Source: Tupaia tana (Eukaryota; Chordata; Mammalia; Scandentia; Tupaiidae). From it: 64,000 bases of DNA. The position numbers were made by a program, and so were the translations under genes. Below the pieces are notes generated by a model. That model saw only the letters and a list, made by a program, of their open reading frames with translations, made no database searches and was not told the origin of the DNA. Where the stretch lies: contig JAKSZU010000011.1 of the NCBI GenBank assembly GCA_026018925.1, positions 12,225,485 through 12,289,484 of the forward strand, given 5' to 3'. This document shows positions 52,246-61,075 of this stretch, piece after piece (positions within the stretch are counted from its first letter, which is position 1; every line of letters begins with the position of its first letter).

Positions 52246-52565
52246 TGTGACCTAGTGGTTAAAGGAATCAGTGGTGCAGGTCAGGGTCCGGTTCTGGCAA
52301 CTGGAACTGGTCAGGGCCCGGTTCTGGCAACTGGAACTGGTCAGGGCCCGGTTCTGGCAACTGGAACTGGTCAGGGTCCGGTTCTGGCAACTGGAACTGG
52401 TCAGGGCCCGGTTCTGGCAGGTGCATGTGCATGCCCCGAATCTCAGCAGGGTGGGGAAATGGAGAAGGGATTGCATGTGGCCATACCCCATACGGGGTGC
52501 TTTCTCCCTCTCCCCTTCTCCACTCTCCCACTCTGTGTCTCTCTCTGGCAAGCATAGGCACTCTC
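52246..52565 (+). mobile_element. tRNA SINE enlarged by an internal minisatellite
   Basis: A worn head (GTGACCTAGTGGTTAAAGG) leads into a 30-bp tandem array (52279-52419). The normal SINE body follows: GGTGCATGTGCATGCCCCGA, GGTGGGGAAATGGAGAAGGG, GGGGTGCTTTCTCCCTCTCC and CTCTCTGGCAAGCATAGGC. Confidence 0.85.
52279..52419. repeat. 30-bp minisatellite, 4.7 copies, inside a SINE
   Basis: The unit is GGTCAGGGCCCGGTTCTGGC plus AACTGGAACT. Copies start at 52279, 52309, 52339 and 52369, with a partial one at 52399. They differ only by GTCCGG versus GCCCGG, so the array is very young or homogenised. The period is divisible by three, which creates a false decapeptide-repeat frame. Confidence 0.97.
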
Positions 52566-52949
52566 AGGGGGAGGGAGAGAGAGTGTGTGTGTGTTCGGTC
52601 CTGCGCCCATGGTGGAAACTGACAAGCAGCCTCACAGGAGAGGGGCATCTGAGGCTCGAAGCCACACTAGCAGAGCAGTGGGGAGGCCGGGAAGCTCCAC
52701 GAGTATGCTTGGGAGAAAAGCCCACGACAACCCGGAGTGTTCTGCACTGCGGTCCCCTCGGTTACAGCCAGCCCTCAGTGTGTGCCCGGATCGCAGTTTT
52801 AGGCTGTATTTGTCCGTATAACGCAGATGATGAGGTCATACTTATGAGGTCACCTGTCATGCCGGGCCCTCGTCCCCACAGTTCCTCCCTTGGAATCAAA
52901 TCGTGTTATCAGCTTCTAGTACCCTTCACTGGCTTTCCTGCGTACTGCT

Positions 52950-53060
52950 TAACGGACAGAGTTTCAGCTGTGCAGGATGAGAGCGCTGAGGGCAGGTGGC
53001 GGTGATGCATGACACTTTGAGCATACTTGATGCCATGGAACGGTGCCCTCGGAAATGGTG
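52950..53060 (+). mobile_element. LINE-1 3' end fragment
   Basis: ACGGACAGAGTTTCAGCTGT, GGTGGCGGTGATGCATGACA and ATACTTGATGCCATGGAACG fit the 3' end of an old L1, which resembles 55059-55200. Confidence 0.5.
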
Positions 53061-53063
53061 CAG

Positions 53064-53312
53064 AAACCAGTAGATGGCATAATGGTTATGTTGCTGGGCT
53101 CCTACATAGTTGACCACGGTTCAAGTCCCAGACTCAGCAGCTTAAAATTCATGCCAGGAGCATGTGTGTGCATGCCCAAGATCCCGAGAGGAGAATGAAG
53201 GAGAAGGGATTGCGGCGTGGCTGTCCTCCCTGGGGGGGTGATTTCTCACTTTCTGTCTCTCTCTGTCTCTCTGTTGAATGCATGTGTCCCATTATAAAAA
53301 TATCTCTAAAAA
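53064..53312 (+). mobile_element. tSINE-A, forward
   Basis: AACCAGTAGATGGCATAATG head, GGTTCAAGTCCCAG, AGAATGAAGGAGAAGGGATT, CTCCCTGGGGGGGTGATTTC, ATTATAAAAATATCTCTAAA. Confidence 0.92.
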
Positions 53313-53379
53313 ATGTGCATATACCCCTCACCTTTCTTTAATCAAATAGTTATGTACTATAGCTATTCTTTGACTTTTC

Positions 53380-53657
53380 CTTTTTTTTAAAAAAAAAAAT
53401 TAAGGTTTTTACCATAGGGCATGTGCACTTGCTGTAGAGAGAGAGAGAGAGAGAAACAGAGAGAGGGAAAGTGAGAAATCTCCCCCACCCCCAGGGGAGA
53501 ATGGCCATACTGCAATCCCCTGTCCTCCATTATCCTCTTGGGATGGTGGGCATGCACACACACGCACGTGGCATGTGTGCCACTGGATCTGAGACTTGAA
53601 CAACAGTCGGCCACGTGGGAGTCCAGCGCCTTAACCACCATGCCACCTGCTGGTCCC
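53380..53657 (-). mobile_element. tSINE-A, reverse
   Basis: AAGGTTTTTACCATAGGGCA, (GA)n-rich block at about 53437-53454, CCCCCACCCCCAGGGGAGAA, CTCTTGGGATGGTGGGCATG and a head ending ATGCCACCTGCTGGTCCC. It forms an inverted pair with the copy at 53064-53312. Confidence 0.9.
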
Positions 53658-53664
53658 TCACTTT

Positions 53665-53905
53665 GCCTTTTTTGCCGCTTTCACTTAACAGTATATCCTG
53701 GTACACGCTGTGTATGCGTAAGAACTTCTCACTGCGTCCTCTGCTGCTGCCATTTCCATAGGCGTCTCTGCTCACGCCTCGTTTAGTCATTTCTCTGCTG
53801 ACGGACATGGAGTTGTGGCTCAGCCTTCTGCTACTCAGACAGGCTGTTGTGAATACGCATGTGCGTCGCCACTGCACAACTATGCAAATGTACCTGCAGG
53901 GGAGA
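53665..53905 (-). mobile_element. LINE-1 fragment, antisense
   Basis: AACAGTATATCCTGGTACAC, TAGTCATTTCTCTGCTGACG, GACATGGAGTTGTGGCTCAG and GGCTGTTGTGAATACGCATG follow antisense L1 text (old L1M). Confidence 0.65.
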
Positions 53906-53944
53906 CTCTCAGAAGGATCTAGATGCTTGTGATGGTCTCTGTCG

Positions 53945-54120
53945 CTGAGTGGTGACCTTGGGCAAATACTTCGGCTCCTTGGGCCCTATCCCTCCTGTCA
54001 CAGTCCTGAGGCGGCTGGATGCCAGGATCTGTAGAGAGCCCCAGCTTTGGTAATTCTGTGGTTCCCGAACTTTTGCACCTTGTTTAATGAACAGATTTTC
54101 AGTTGTGCAAGGTACAACAA
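53945..54120. repeat. Local direct repeat, copy 1 (uninterrupted)
   Basis: GACCTTGGGCAAATACTTCG, GGCTGGATGCCAGGATC, GTGGTTCCCGAACTTTTGCA and CAGTTGTGCAAGGTACAAC align with 54765-54884 plus 55045-55105, about 0.8 kb further on the other side of exon C. Confidence 0.78.
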
Positions 54121-54342
54121 GCTCTGTCGGGGTGGGATGATGGAGGTCCTTCATGGCACAGGGATGCTGGGAGACTCCAGCGGCCAGCATTTCAAATGAG
54201 GGCGAGGGGCACTAGACCCCGCCCAGGGAAAGCGTCTAGTGAGCTGGCCTGGAAGGGAGGCCTCCATGCTCTCTGTGCAGAGCGGCCCTCCCACGTCTCC
54301 TCCTGCAGCGAGGTGATCGTCTCCTTCCTCTGTGCCCTACAG

Positions 54343-54432
54343 ATAAACTGCGTGACCTTCCCTCACCCAGACACAATGCCTGAACAGCAGCTGCTCAAGC
54401 CAACCGAGTGGAGCTACTGTGACTACTTCTGG
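54343..54432 (+). CDS. GAS7: GAS7 coding exon C (start of the F-BAR region)
   Basis: A 90-base, phase-0 exon of 30 codons beginning INCVTFPHPDTMPEQQLL and ending TEWSYCDYFW. The acceptor is CTGTGCCCTACAG and the donor GTAAGC. It leads into the F-BAR domain, about residues 176-205 of the long human isoform, and appears identical to my recollection of the human protein, which is the strongest identification in the window. The F-BAR of GAS7 forms dimers that bind negatively charged membranes and couple them to actin. The exon sits between two local direct repeats and between SINEs of both orientations. Skipping it would keep the frame but remove the start of the fold. Confidence 0.98.
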
Positions 54433-54764
54433 GTAAGCAGAGCCACTGAGTCCCCCACTGGTGTCCCCGATGGGCAGCAGAGAGCACCTGGGAGGGAAGA
54501 GGGTGTCTTGAGCTCAAAGCCGAGGGGTCTGTCCTGTTGAAGCCTACAAGGCCGATGGTAGATTCAGCATCTGAGGCAAGCATTTACGATCCTCTTGGAG
54601 TCCAGATCAATCCACCCATCTCAGCGAGTCAGTTGGGTTTTGGTTCACAGCCAGAATGCAGGTGAGTGGCGGGTCATGGCCTTTGACGCTCAGTGAAGGC
54701 AGGAGACAAGAGTCAGTTTCAATAAATGACTTTGGGCCCCAGACCCACTCTGCCATCGATGTGG

Positions 54765-55105
54765 TGGCCCTGGATGAGTACTTCAGTCCTTGGGCCTCAG
54801 TGTTCCTGTTAAAATCATGAGGCAGTTAGACGCAAGGATCCATAGGGAGCTCCTGCTTTAATAGTTCTGTGCTCCAGAACTTTTTTTAAAAAGAATTATT
54901 TATTTAATTTTATTTATTCATTTATTTAAATTTGACCAGAGAGAGAAAGTGAGAAAGCAAGCTACCAGGTCCAGGGCTCGAACCATGGTCGGCCATGTGG
55001 GAGTGTCCAACACCTTAGCCACCATGCCACCTGTTGGTCCCCATGTTCCAGAACTTTTGCACGTTGTTCAATGGACAGAATTTTGGTTTTGCAAGGTAAC
55101 AAACA
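54765..55105. repeat. Local direct repeat, copy 2, split by tSINE-C
   Basis: GCCCTGGATGAGTACTTCAG, CAGTTAGACGCAAGGATCC, CTGTGCTCCAGAACTTTTTT, then the SINE, then GTTCCAGAACTTTTGCACGT and GGTTTTGCAAGGTAAC. Its partner is 53945-54120. Confidence 0.78.
54885..55044 (-). mobile_element. tSINE-C, reverse, 14-bp TSD
   Basis: GCTCCAGAACTTTT at 54871-54884 and GTTCCAGAACTTTT at 55045-55058. Inside are ATTATTTATTTAATTTTATT, AAGTGAGAAAGCAAGCTACC joined to AGGTCCAGGGCTCGAACCAT and a head ending ATGCCACCTGTTGGTCC. Confidence 0.93.
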
Positions 55106-55575
55106 TTCTGTAGTGGATATACTTAATGCCACTGAACTGACTGCTTAAAAAATGGTAAAAATGGTAAATCTTACAGTATGTGTATCTTGCCATAATTAAA
55201 GCAGTTAAGAGAGCCAGATCCCTCATGGCCAGCTGCAGTTCCAGCCCAGAACCTTGGGAAGCACAGTAAGTGCACGTATGTGTGTGTCCCCGAATCCCAG
55301 CAGGACGGAGGGATGGGGGAGATGGCATCGCAGCGTGACCACACCCCATTAGGCAGTGTTTTCTCCCTGTCTCCTTCTCTGTCTTCCTGTCACCCTCTTC
55401 CAAGTACACACATTTTCTAGAAAATAAATAAATAAATAAGTGAATTTAATAAATAAAATAAAGGCAGCAATAACTTTCAAAATGTCAGTCCTCTCATTCT
55501 GGAATCAGAGAGTAGTTATGCTTGCACAGTCTTGTGACTGCATCAAAAACCACCAAACTATACTCTTTTAAAAAA
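55059..55575 (+). mobile_element. LINE-1 3' end pieces around a SINE
   Basis: GGATATACTTAATGCCACTG with AACTGACTGC and AATGGTAAAAATGGTAAATC lie on the left. GACTGCATCAAAAACCACCA with AACTATACTC lies on the right. Both resemble sense L1 3' ends. A SINE occupies about 55200-55462. Confidence 0.6.
55200..55462 (+). mobile_element. tSINE-D, forward, inside L1
   Basis: AGAGCCAGATCCCTCATGGC, GCAGTTCCAGCCCAGAACCT, GTGTGTGTCCCCGAATCCC, GGAGGGATGGGGGAGATGGC, TTTTCTCCCTGTCTCCTTCT and an AAATAAATAAATAAAT tail. It lacks the first part of the tRNA head. Confidence 0.8.
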
Positions 55576-55585
55576 AAGTAGAGTG

Positions 55586-55827
55586 AGAGCAGCCGGCGGC
55601 ATGATGGTTACATCGCTGGACTCCCACATGACCGATCACAGTTCAAGCCCTGGACCCAGCAGCTTGAAACTCATGCTGGGCATGTGTGTGCATGTGCCCA
55701 AGATCCCAAGAGAAGAATGGAGGAGAAGGGATAATGGCATGGCCATCCCCTGGGGGGTGATTCCTCGCTTTCTGTCCCTACGTCTCTCTGGCAAGCACAC
55801 ATTCCCTATAACAAAACTCTCTCAAAA

Positions 55828-55866
<39 letters not shown>

Positions 55867-55868
55867 AA
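55586..55868 (+). mobile_element. tSINE-A with (AAAT)n tail
   Basis: AGCAGCCGGCGGCATGATGG head, ACAGTTCAAGCCCTGGACCC, AAGAATGGAGGAGAAGGGAT, CCCTGGGGGGTGATTCCTCG, CCCTATAACAAAACTCTCTC and about twelve AAAT units at 55817-55866. Confidence 0.92.
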
Positions 55869-56014
55869 ACTTGTTTCCCCATGGTACAAAATGGATTATC
55901 TACCTTTTCTTAGATGTGATGAGTACTAGATTAAAGTGCTTTTCCTTCCTACCAATCCTTCATACTTTAGAAGATATCCAAAGATTCCCATTGCACCAGG
56001 AGAGAGAGACAATT

Positions 56015-56203
56015 ATTTTCTTTCTTTCTTTTTTTTTTTTAATTATTTATTATTATTTTTTCCAACATGTTGTATGGCACATGTGCTCACCAGAGAGAGA
56101 CAGAGAGAAGGGAAGTGAGAAAGCAAGCTGCCGGGTCTGGGACTTGAACTACAGTTGGCCATGTGGGAGTCCAACATCTTAATGACCACGCCATCTGCTG
56201 GCA
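56015..56203 (-). mobile_element. tSINE-C, reverse
   Basis: TTTTTAATTATTTATTATTA, TGTATGGCACATGTGCTCAC, AAGTGAGAAAGCAAGCTGCC joined to GGGTCTGGGACTTGAACTAC and a head ending ACGCCATCTGCTGGCAC. Confidence 0.88.
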
Positions 56204-56433
56204 CTGGAGTGACACTTCTTCCTGCTCCAGGATGGAGATCTGTGCAGAAGGAGCGAAGCATTAAAGAAAAGGCTCAGGCTGAGAAGGTGACAGACCTGGG
56301 GAGGAGAGCTGAGGTGGGTGGAGCAGGGAGCAGAGTGCACAGGACGTTGTAGGCCCCAGTAAATGTGCTAGGTTTTATTCTGTTTGCAGTTAGAGACACT
56401 GGGAGAATTTTCAGTAGAAATACTAAGGGACTG

Positions 56434-56601
56434 GGACAAGCAAATGGCATAATGGTTACGTCATTGGACTCCCATGTACTCGACCATGGTTTGAGTCCTG
56501 GACCCAATGGCTGGGTGCATGTGCATGCACGCCCAAAAACTAGGAGGAGAATGGAGGAGAAGGGATTGAGCTGTGGCCATCTCCCCTGGTGGGGGGTGAT
56601 T

Positions 56602-56665
<64 letters not shown>

Positions 56666-56999
56666 TTTTTTTTTTTTTTTTTTTTAGAAGTTTTTGCTAT
56701 AGGGCGCGTGAGTTCACCAGACAGATAGACAGAAAGCAAGAAATCACCCCCTGGGGAGATGGCCACGCAATCCCTTCTCCTCCGTTCTCTTCTTGGGATC
56801 TTGGGCACGCACGCACACGCACCCGGCATGAGTTTTAAGCCACCGGGTCCAGGACGCGAACCATGGTCGACCACATGGGAGTCCAGCGACATAGCCATTA
56901 CGCTAACTGCTGGTCCCTCCGATTTCGCACTTTCTGTCTCTCTGTCTCTCCAGCAAGTGCACGTGCCCTATAGCAAAAATCTCTCTTAAAAAAAAAATA
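56434..56999 (+). mobile_element. tSINE-A host copy, split by an opposite-strand tSINE-A
   Basis: The head half (56434-56606) has GGGACAAGCAAATGGCATAA, GGTTTGAGTCCTGGACCC and GGTGGGGGGTGATTTCTCTC. The tail half (56918-56999) has CCGATTTCGCACTTTCTGTC, CCCTATAGCAAAAATCTCTC and poly(A). The insert lies head to tail against it, giving an inverted repeat of well over 150 bases. Confidence 0.9.
56607..56917 (-). mobile_element. Nested tSINE-A, reverse, with (TTTC)n tail
   Basis: (TTTC)n at about 56610-56664 and a T run to 56685 form the tail. Then come AGAAGTTTTTGCTATAGGGC, CACCCCCTGGGGAGATGGCC and a head ending ACGCTAACTGCTGGTCCC. GATTTCTC and GATTTCGC border it. Confidence 0.9.
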
Positions 57000-57000
57000 A

Positions 57001-57105
57001 ATGAAGTGTGAGTTTATTTGTGTGCAAGGAAATTTGAAATCTATGCATCATTTTCTCCTAATTTGCATTTTCCATTAACTCTCTGAAGACCCCGCATGTG
57101 ATGTG
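57001..57105. mobile_element. Mariner-2 element, half
   Basis: GTGTGAGTTTATTTGTGTGC, AAATTTGAAATCTATGCATC, TTTGCATTTTCCATTAACTC and TCTGAAGACCCCGC give the right part; the left terminus is missing. Confidence 0.6.
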
Positions 57106-58369
57106 GTCTGATTTATATGCATTGTGCAAGCAGAGAGGTGAGTGGAGACCAGCGAGGTTGGCGGCAGCAGCAGAGAAGGAGGGTTGTCGCTGGGATTGGA
57201 AACATGAGCCCTAATGAGAGGGCATTCAAGGGACAGTGGTCAAGCCCAAGAACTGGGCACCCTGGGAGCTGGATGTCAGTGAGAGAGGGATTCTGGGGTT
57301 CTCGGGAAGCTGGAGGAAGCCCGCGGTCCTGCCTGCTGTCGGCAGCGACCCGGAGAGCACCGCGTGTGAGTTCTCTTCATTCTCCTCTGAGCTCACGCGC
57401 TCTGGGGCCTCTGATACTAACGCAGCATTTTTGTCTCCCTCATCATCAAGGTCTCTCCGCTAGCAGACCTTTCTCTGTGCTTTAATGACAGTTGTGAAAG
57501 CCCATTCCCTCTGGCTGCTTTTCCAGCCCAGAGAGGGGGAGATTTGGGCCCAGCGTTTTGGATAATTTTTATTTCACTTGTTCAACAAGATGTAGCATCT
57601 ATCGAGTGAATGCCCAAATCCTCCACGTACAGGAGAAACCTTTAGACAGAAAGAGCAGCCCCACCTGCTGTGGTGGTGAGCTCCCCGTCATGAGAGGTAT
57701 TAGCAGTGTGGACACAGGGCCTTGGGTCAGGGTGGCCAAGGAGTGGATCCTGTACTGGGCAGAACTGAGGGTGCCCGTAATCGCCTCTCTCTGCCTGATG
57801 ATGGTGGATGGGGTTCTCTGCAGGTGTCAACAACCTCCTTTCCTTTCCCTCTTCTGCAATATCTCATCTGGGAGAGATCTTAGAGATGCTGCCCATTCTC
57901 TATAAAGGGGTGGGATAGGGTGCACAGACTCGACCATGTCACCTTGTGGCCGAGCTGAGGCGAGAACCGGGGTCTTTCTGGATACTTGGCCAGCATTCAC
58001 CCCGAGATGCCTGTGATATCAAAACCCATTGGAAACTCCTTCCATGAAGCAGCAGAGCCACTGACCCTGGACCGAGGAAAGGCAGTAATGGAAGAGGACC
58101 CTCGAGGGCACGGTGACGGCCAGGGGCCTGGGATGGCTCTGGTGCTGATTGTCAGCAGTCACGGCCACGTGGCCAGAGGCCTGGATGCATGACGGTAGGG
58201 GAAGGTCAGGAAAGGGGTATTCAGGTGTGCTTGCGAAAGTTCCGTGAAACAGTCTAATTTTGAAAGCTTCAGAATATTTATTTGCAAAATTAATTGGTCC
58301 TCAGTTGCCCTTTCATTGATTTGGCCATTGTCCCTAGGTCCTGGCTCGTATGTAATAGAAACTAATTAT

Positions 58370-58809
58370 CAAGGTCACTGACGGAGTGCTTGCCGCGTCC
58401 AGCTCTGTGCTATACCATTTACACCTGTCGCCGCGTCCAGCCCTGTGCTATACCGTTTACACCTGTCATTTTTCCGAAATGACCATTTGAAGTCATTGGC
58501 TGCCATCATGCCCCAGTTGAAGAAGCGCAGGCCTGGAGTGAACAAGGAAATTGCCCGAGGTGGGGCCAGCAGGTGGTGTGGTGGTTAAGGACGCTGGACT
58601 CCCACATGACCCACCACGGTTCGAGTCCCAGATCTGGCAGCTTGCTTTATCACCTTCCCCCCCCCCCCCCCCAGTTACTCTAAAATAAGCAAATAAATAA
58701 AGTTAAATAAAAATAATTATTAAAGACAAAGTTTTATCTTTAAAAAAAATAGAAATTGCCCGAGGTCACCTGGTAGGAATTTCAGTCCTGGTAGCCTGCC
58801 TTTTGCTTT
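58370..58809 (+). mobile_element. MIR with a 38-bp tandem duplication, split by a SINE
   Basis: GACGGAGTGCTTGCCGCGTC, then GAAGAAGCGCAGGCCTGGAG, TGAACAAGGAAATTGCCCGA and, after the SINE, GGTCACCTGGTAGGAATTTC follow the MIR. The segment GCCGCGTCCAGCTCTGTGCT plus ATACCATTTACACCTGTC occurs twice in tandem (58392-58429, 58430-58467). Confidence 0.82.
58562..58751 (+). mobile_element. tSINE-C, forward, 15-bp perfect TSD
   Basis: GAAATTGCCCGAGGT at 58547-58561 and 58752-58766. The insert has GGGGCCAGCAGGTGGTGTGG, the perfect B box GGTTCGAGTCC, GATCTGGCAGCTTGCTTTAT, a 16-base C run (58657-58672) and an AT-rich tail. It is the only forward member of the body-less family here. Confidence 0.95.
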
Positions 58810-59065
58810 TTCACTTTTAAAAATTTGCTACAGGGCAAATGTACTCACTGGAGAGAGAGAGAGAGACAGAGAAGAGACAAGAGACAGAAAGTAAGAAAGC
58901 ACCTGCTTGGCGGATGGCCACCCTGCAGTCCCTTCTCCTTTCTCCCCTTGGGATCTTTGGGCACGCACACACAGGCACCCCGTGTTCTCCGAGCTGCCGC
59001 GAGCTGCCGTGTCTGGGGCTCAGTCGGCCATCTTGGATCCAGCTGCCTTAATCACCACGCTGCAG
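58810..59065 (-). mobile_element. tSINE-A, reverse
   Basis: ATTTGCTACAGGGCAAATGT, (GA)n-rich block, CACCTGCTTGGCGGATGGCC, CTTGGGATCTTTGGGCACGC and a head ending ATCACCACGCTGCAG. CCTGCCTTTTGC and TCTGCCTTTTCC flank it. Confidence 0.88.
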
Positions 59066-59441
59066 TCTGCCTTTTCCTACGCTGGCTTCCGCTCCAGTGA
59101 GCTGCTCCCCGGCAGCCACTCACATCTTTTCCTTCTATTTCTCTCCTGCAATCTTCTGTGAATGTGTGTGAGAATGTCCCTGCCAGTCAGTGTAAGAAGC
59201 TGGTAGGAGATGGGGTGACTCTAGGTTGGGGCACCTGCCCATGGGCACACCCAGACAGGCCCAGCCTCTCAGGCCAGGATTCCCAGGGGCCGAGTAGAGG
59301 CAGCAGCCACCTGGTTGGAAGCCTTAGGCCGATGGGCATCGGAGCCTGGGCCATGACCACTCGTCCTTTCTCGTTCTCAGGTTGGGAGTGTTAAGGGGAT
59401 GGATATGGAGTGACAGCACTGTAAGAATTAAGCCTCAGAGG

Positions 59442-59716
59442 TACCAGCAGATGGTGTAATGGTTACGTCACTGGACTTCCACATAGTCAACCACGGTTCT
59501 TGTCCCAGGCTTGGTGGCTTAAACTCACGCCGGGCACATGTGCATACGGGCCTAAGATCCTAAGAGGAAAATGGAGGAGAAGGGATTGTGGTGTGGCCAT
59601 CCCCCCTGGGGGGGTGATTTTTCACTTTCTGTCTCTCTGTCTCTCTCTGTCTCTCCAACAAACACATGTTCCCTGTAGCAAAAGTCTCTCTTAAAAATAA
59701 AAATAAAAAAAAAAAG
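59442..59716 (+). mobile_element. tSINE-A, forward, 190 bases before exon D
   Basis: GTACCAGCAGATGGTGTAAT head, GGTTCTTGTCCCAGG, GAGGAAAATGGAGGAGAAGG, CCCCCCTGGGGGGGTGATTT, CCTGTAGCAAAAGTCTCTCT and an AAATAAAAATAAA tail. Confidence 0.93.
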
Positions 59717-59903
59717 AGCTAACCCTCAGGAAGCAGCATGGGACTTAGGGCACGAGGGAGAGCTGAGGCTACTCTTGTCCTCTCTCTTGGGCTTGCGTCA
59801 GACTTCCAGGTGCATCCAGTCTTTTCTGGGCATACCTTCCCTATGCTCCCTTCTCCCTGGCCAGGCCCGGCCATCACCTCTCCTGCTTCTGTTTTCTTTC
59901 CAG

Positions 59904-60019
59904 GCTGATAAGAAGGACCCCCAAGGCAACGGCACCGTGGCTGGGTTTGAACTGCTGCTGCAGAAACAGCTCAAGGGCAAACAAATGCAGAAGGAGATGT
60001 CCGAATTCATCCGGGAAAG
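59904..60019 (+). CDS. GAS7: GAS7 coding exon D (first F-BAR helix)
   Basis: A 116-base exon: 38 whole codons plus AG of a split Arg. It begins ADKKDPQGNGTVAGFELL and continues LQKQLKGKQMQKEMSEFIRE. The acceptor is TTTTCTTTCCAG and the donor G/GTAAAG. It covers about residues 206-244 of the long human isoform. The charged heptad-like pattern (FELLLQKQLKGKQ, EMSEFIRER) is the start of the first long F-BAR helix, which contributes to dimerisation. Because the length is not a multiple of three, skipping it shifts the frame. It is flanked within 190 bases upstream and 1.1 kb downstream by tSINE-A copies in opposite orientation. Confidence 0.98.
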
Positions 60020-60363
60020 GTAAAGCCTGGGCTGTTCTCAGCTCTGAGGGAGGCAGTGCAGGGCAAGGTACACCCCCTGTAGGCTGCTTAGCACCCAGGG
60101 GAGTATGGGGCTGCAGACACAGGCTCCTGGGCCCTGGGACGGAGCTGGCCAGCAGATGTGTGGCTTTGGTCTGTGTAGCGTTTGCAAAGATTTGAACCAA
60201 CATTAAAAAAAAATGGTTAGATTTCATATAAAATCTGGCATTCGTTAAGAAAGTAGAAGGGTTTGCAGTCACTGGCAGGACCTAAATAGCAGCTACTCCT
60301 GTGGAAGGGGTGGAAGGGGTATGGCCTCCCACTTTGCCACAGTCTTCACCACTCCCTACCGTG

Positions 60364-60381
60364 CCCCCCCCCCCCCCCCCC
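60364..60381. repeat. Poly(C) run, 18 bases
   Basis: An uninterrupted C run after GTG and before AGATTACTTGG. It is not inside a recognised SINE. Confidence 0.97.
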
Positions 60382-60722
60382 AGATTACTTGGCTTCTCTA
60401 CTTACCTGTTGGCCCTTACCATACCAAAAAGAAGGGTGTTATCTCTTTGATTATCTTTGAGCTGAAACTGTGTCCTAGACCAGGCTATATAGAACTTTCT
60501 CCCACCCCATCTCTGTCTTCAGGAATTATAACCATGGTGTGTCTAAAGAGCTTGAGAACATAGATGTGCCAACTATTAATTGCTGGGCAGAAAGAGGGAA
60601 AGCTACATAGAACAAGGAAAGTTTCTTCTCCATCCTCCTCCTCTTCTCTGTCTCAAGTTCTGAGATCGTTAAGCACACACCTACACACCTGCACCTACCT
60701 CCCTGACACACACATCTGTATA

Positions 60723-60746
60723 CACACACACACACACACACACACA
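60723..60746. repeat. (CA)n microsatellite
   Basis: Twelve CA units, preceded by looser ACACCTACACACC text from about 60672. Confidence 0.97.
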
Positions 60747-61075
60747 GTCACACACCCTTCCAGCTGCAATTCCAAGGCATACTGAAAATATTTATAGTGA
60801 ATAGCAATATCTTTTTAAAAATATTTCTTTTCTAATTATAACAACAATAACCAAGTTATAAATGTTTTGGTAGTTTAAGGCATCCCATTTCCTTAGGAGG
60901 CACATTCTCTATTTGTATAATCAAAGCTTCCTTTTATGACCCATTAAACTGGCAGGAAATGGAGAGGTTGCATGGCTCGGGTGTACGGAAACAATAGCAT
61001 AAAACAGGCAGCTCAGAAGATGGCTGTAAAAGCCAAAGCTTGAACACACTTCTGGTTTATGTTTCCATCACAGTG

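Larger units (their letters stand above)
44276..54342 (+). other. GAS7: GAS7 intron between exons B and C
   Basis: 10.1 kb with donor GTAAGT and acceptor CTGTGCCCTACAG. Repeats are listed separately. Stretches with nothing else recognised are 44276-45185, 45531-45905, 47531-48735, 49271-49575, 49706-50134, 50801-51370, 51388-51815, 52566-52950 and 54121-54342. They are GC-rich intronic DNA with no convincing exon-like reading frame. Confidence 0.9.
54433..59903 (+). other. GAS7: GAS7 intron between exons C and D
   Basis: 5.5 kb with donor GTAAGC and acceptor TTTTCTTTCCAG. Stretches without recognised content are 54433-54764, 55869-56014, 57106-58369, 59066-59440 and 59717-59903. 56205-56430 resembles the unassigned old repeat at 12600-13080 (TGTAGGCCCCAGTAAATGTG). 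Confidence 0.92.

Noticed and set aside
52271-53005. 244-codon frame with a repeated QLELVRARFW decapeptide
   Set aside because: The 30-bp array period is divisible by three, so the frame stays open by arithmetic. The rest is SINE body and intron.
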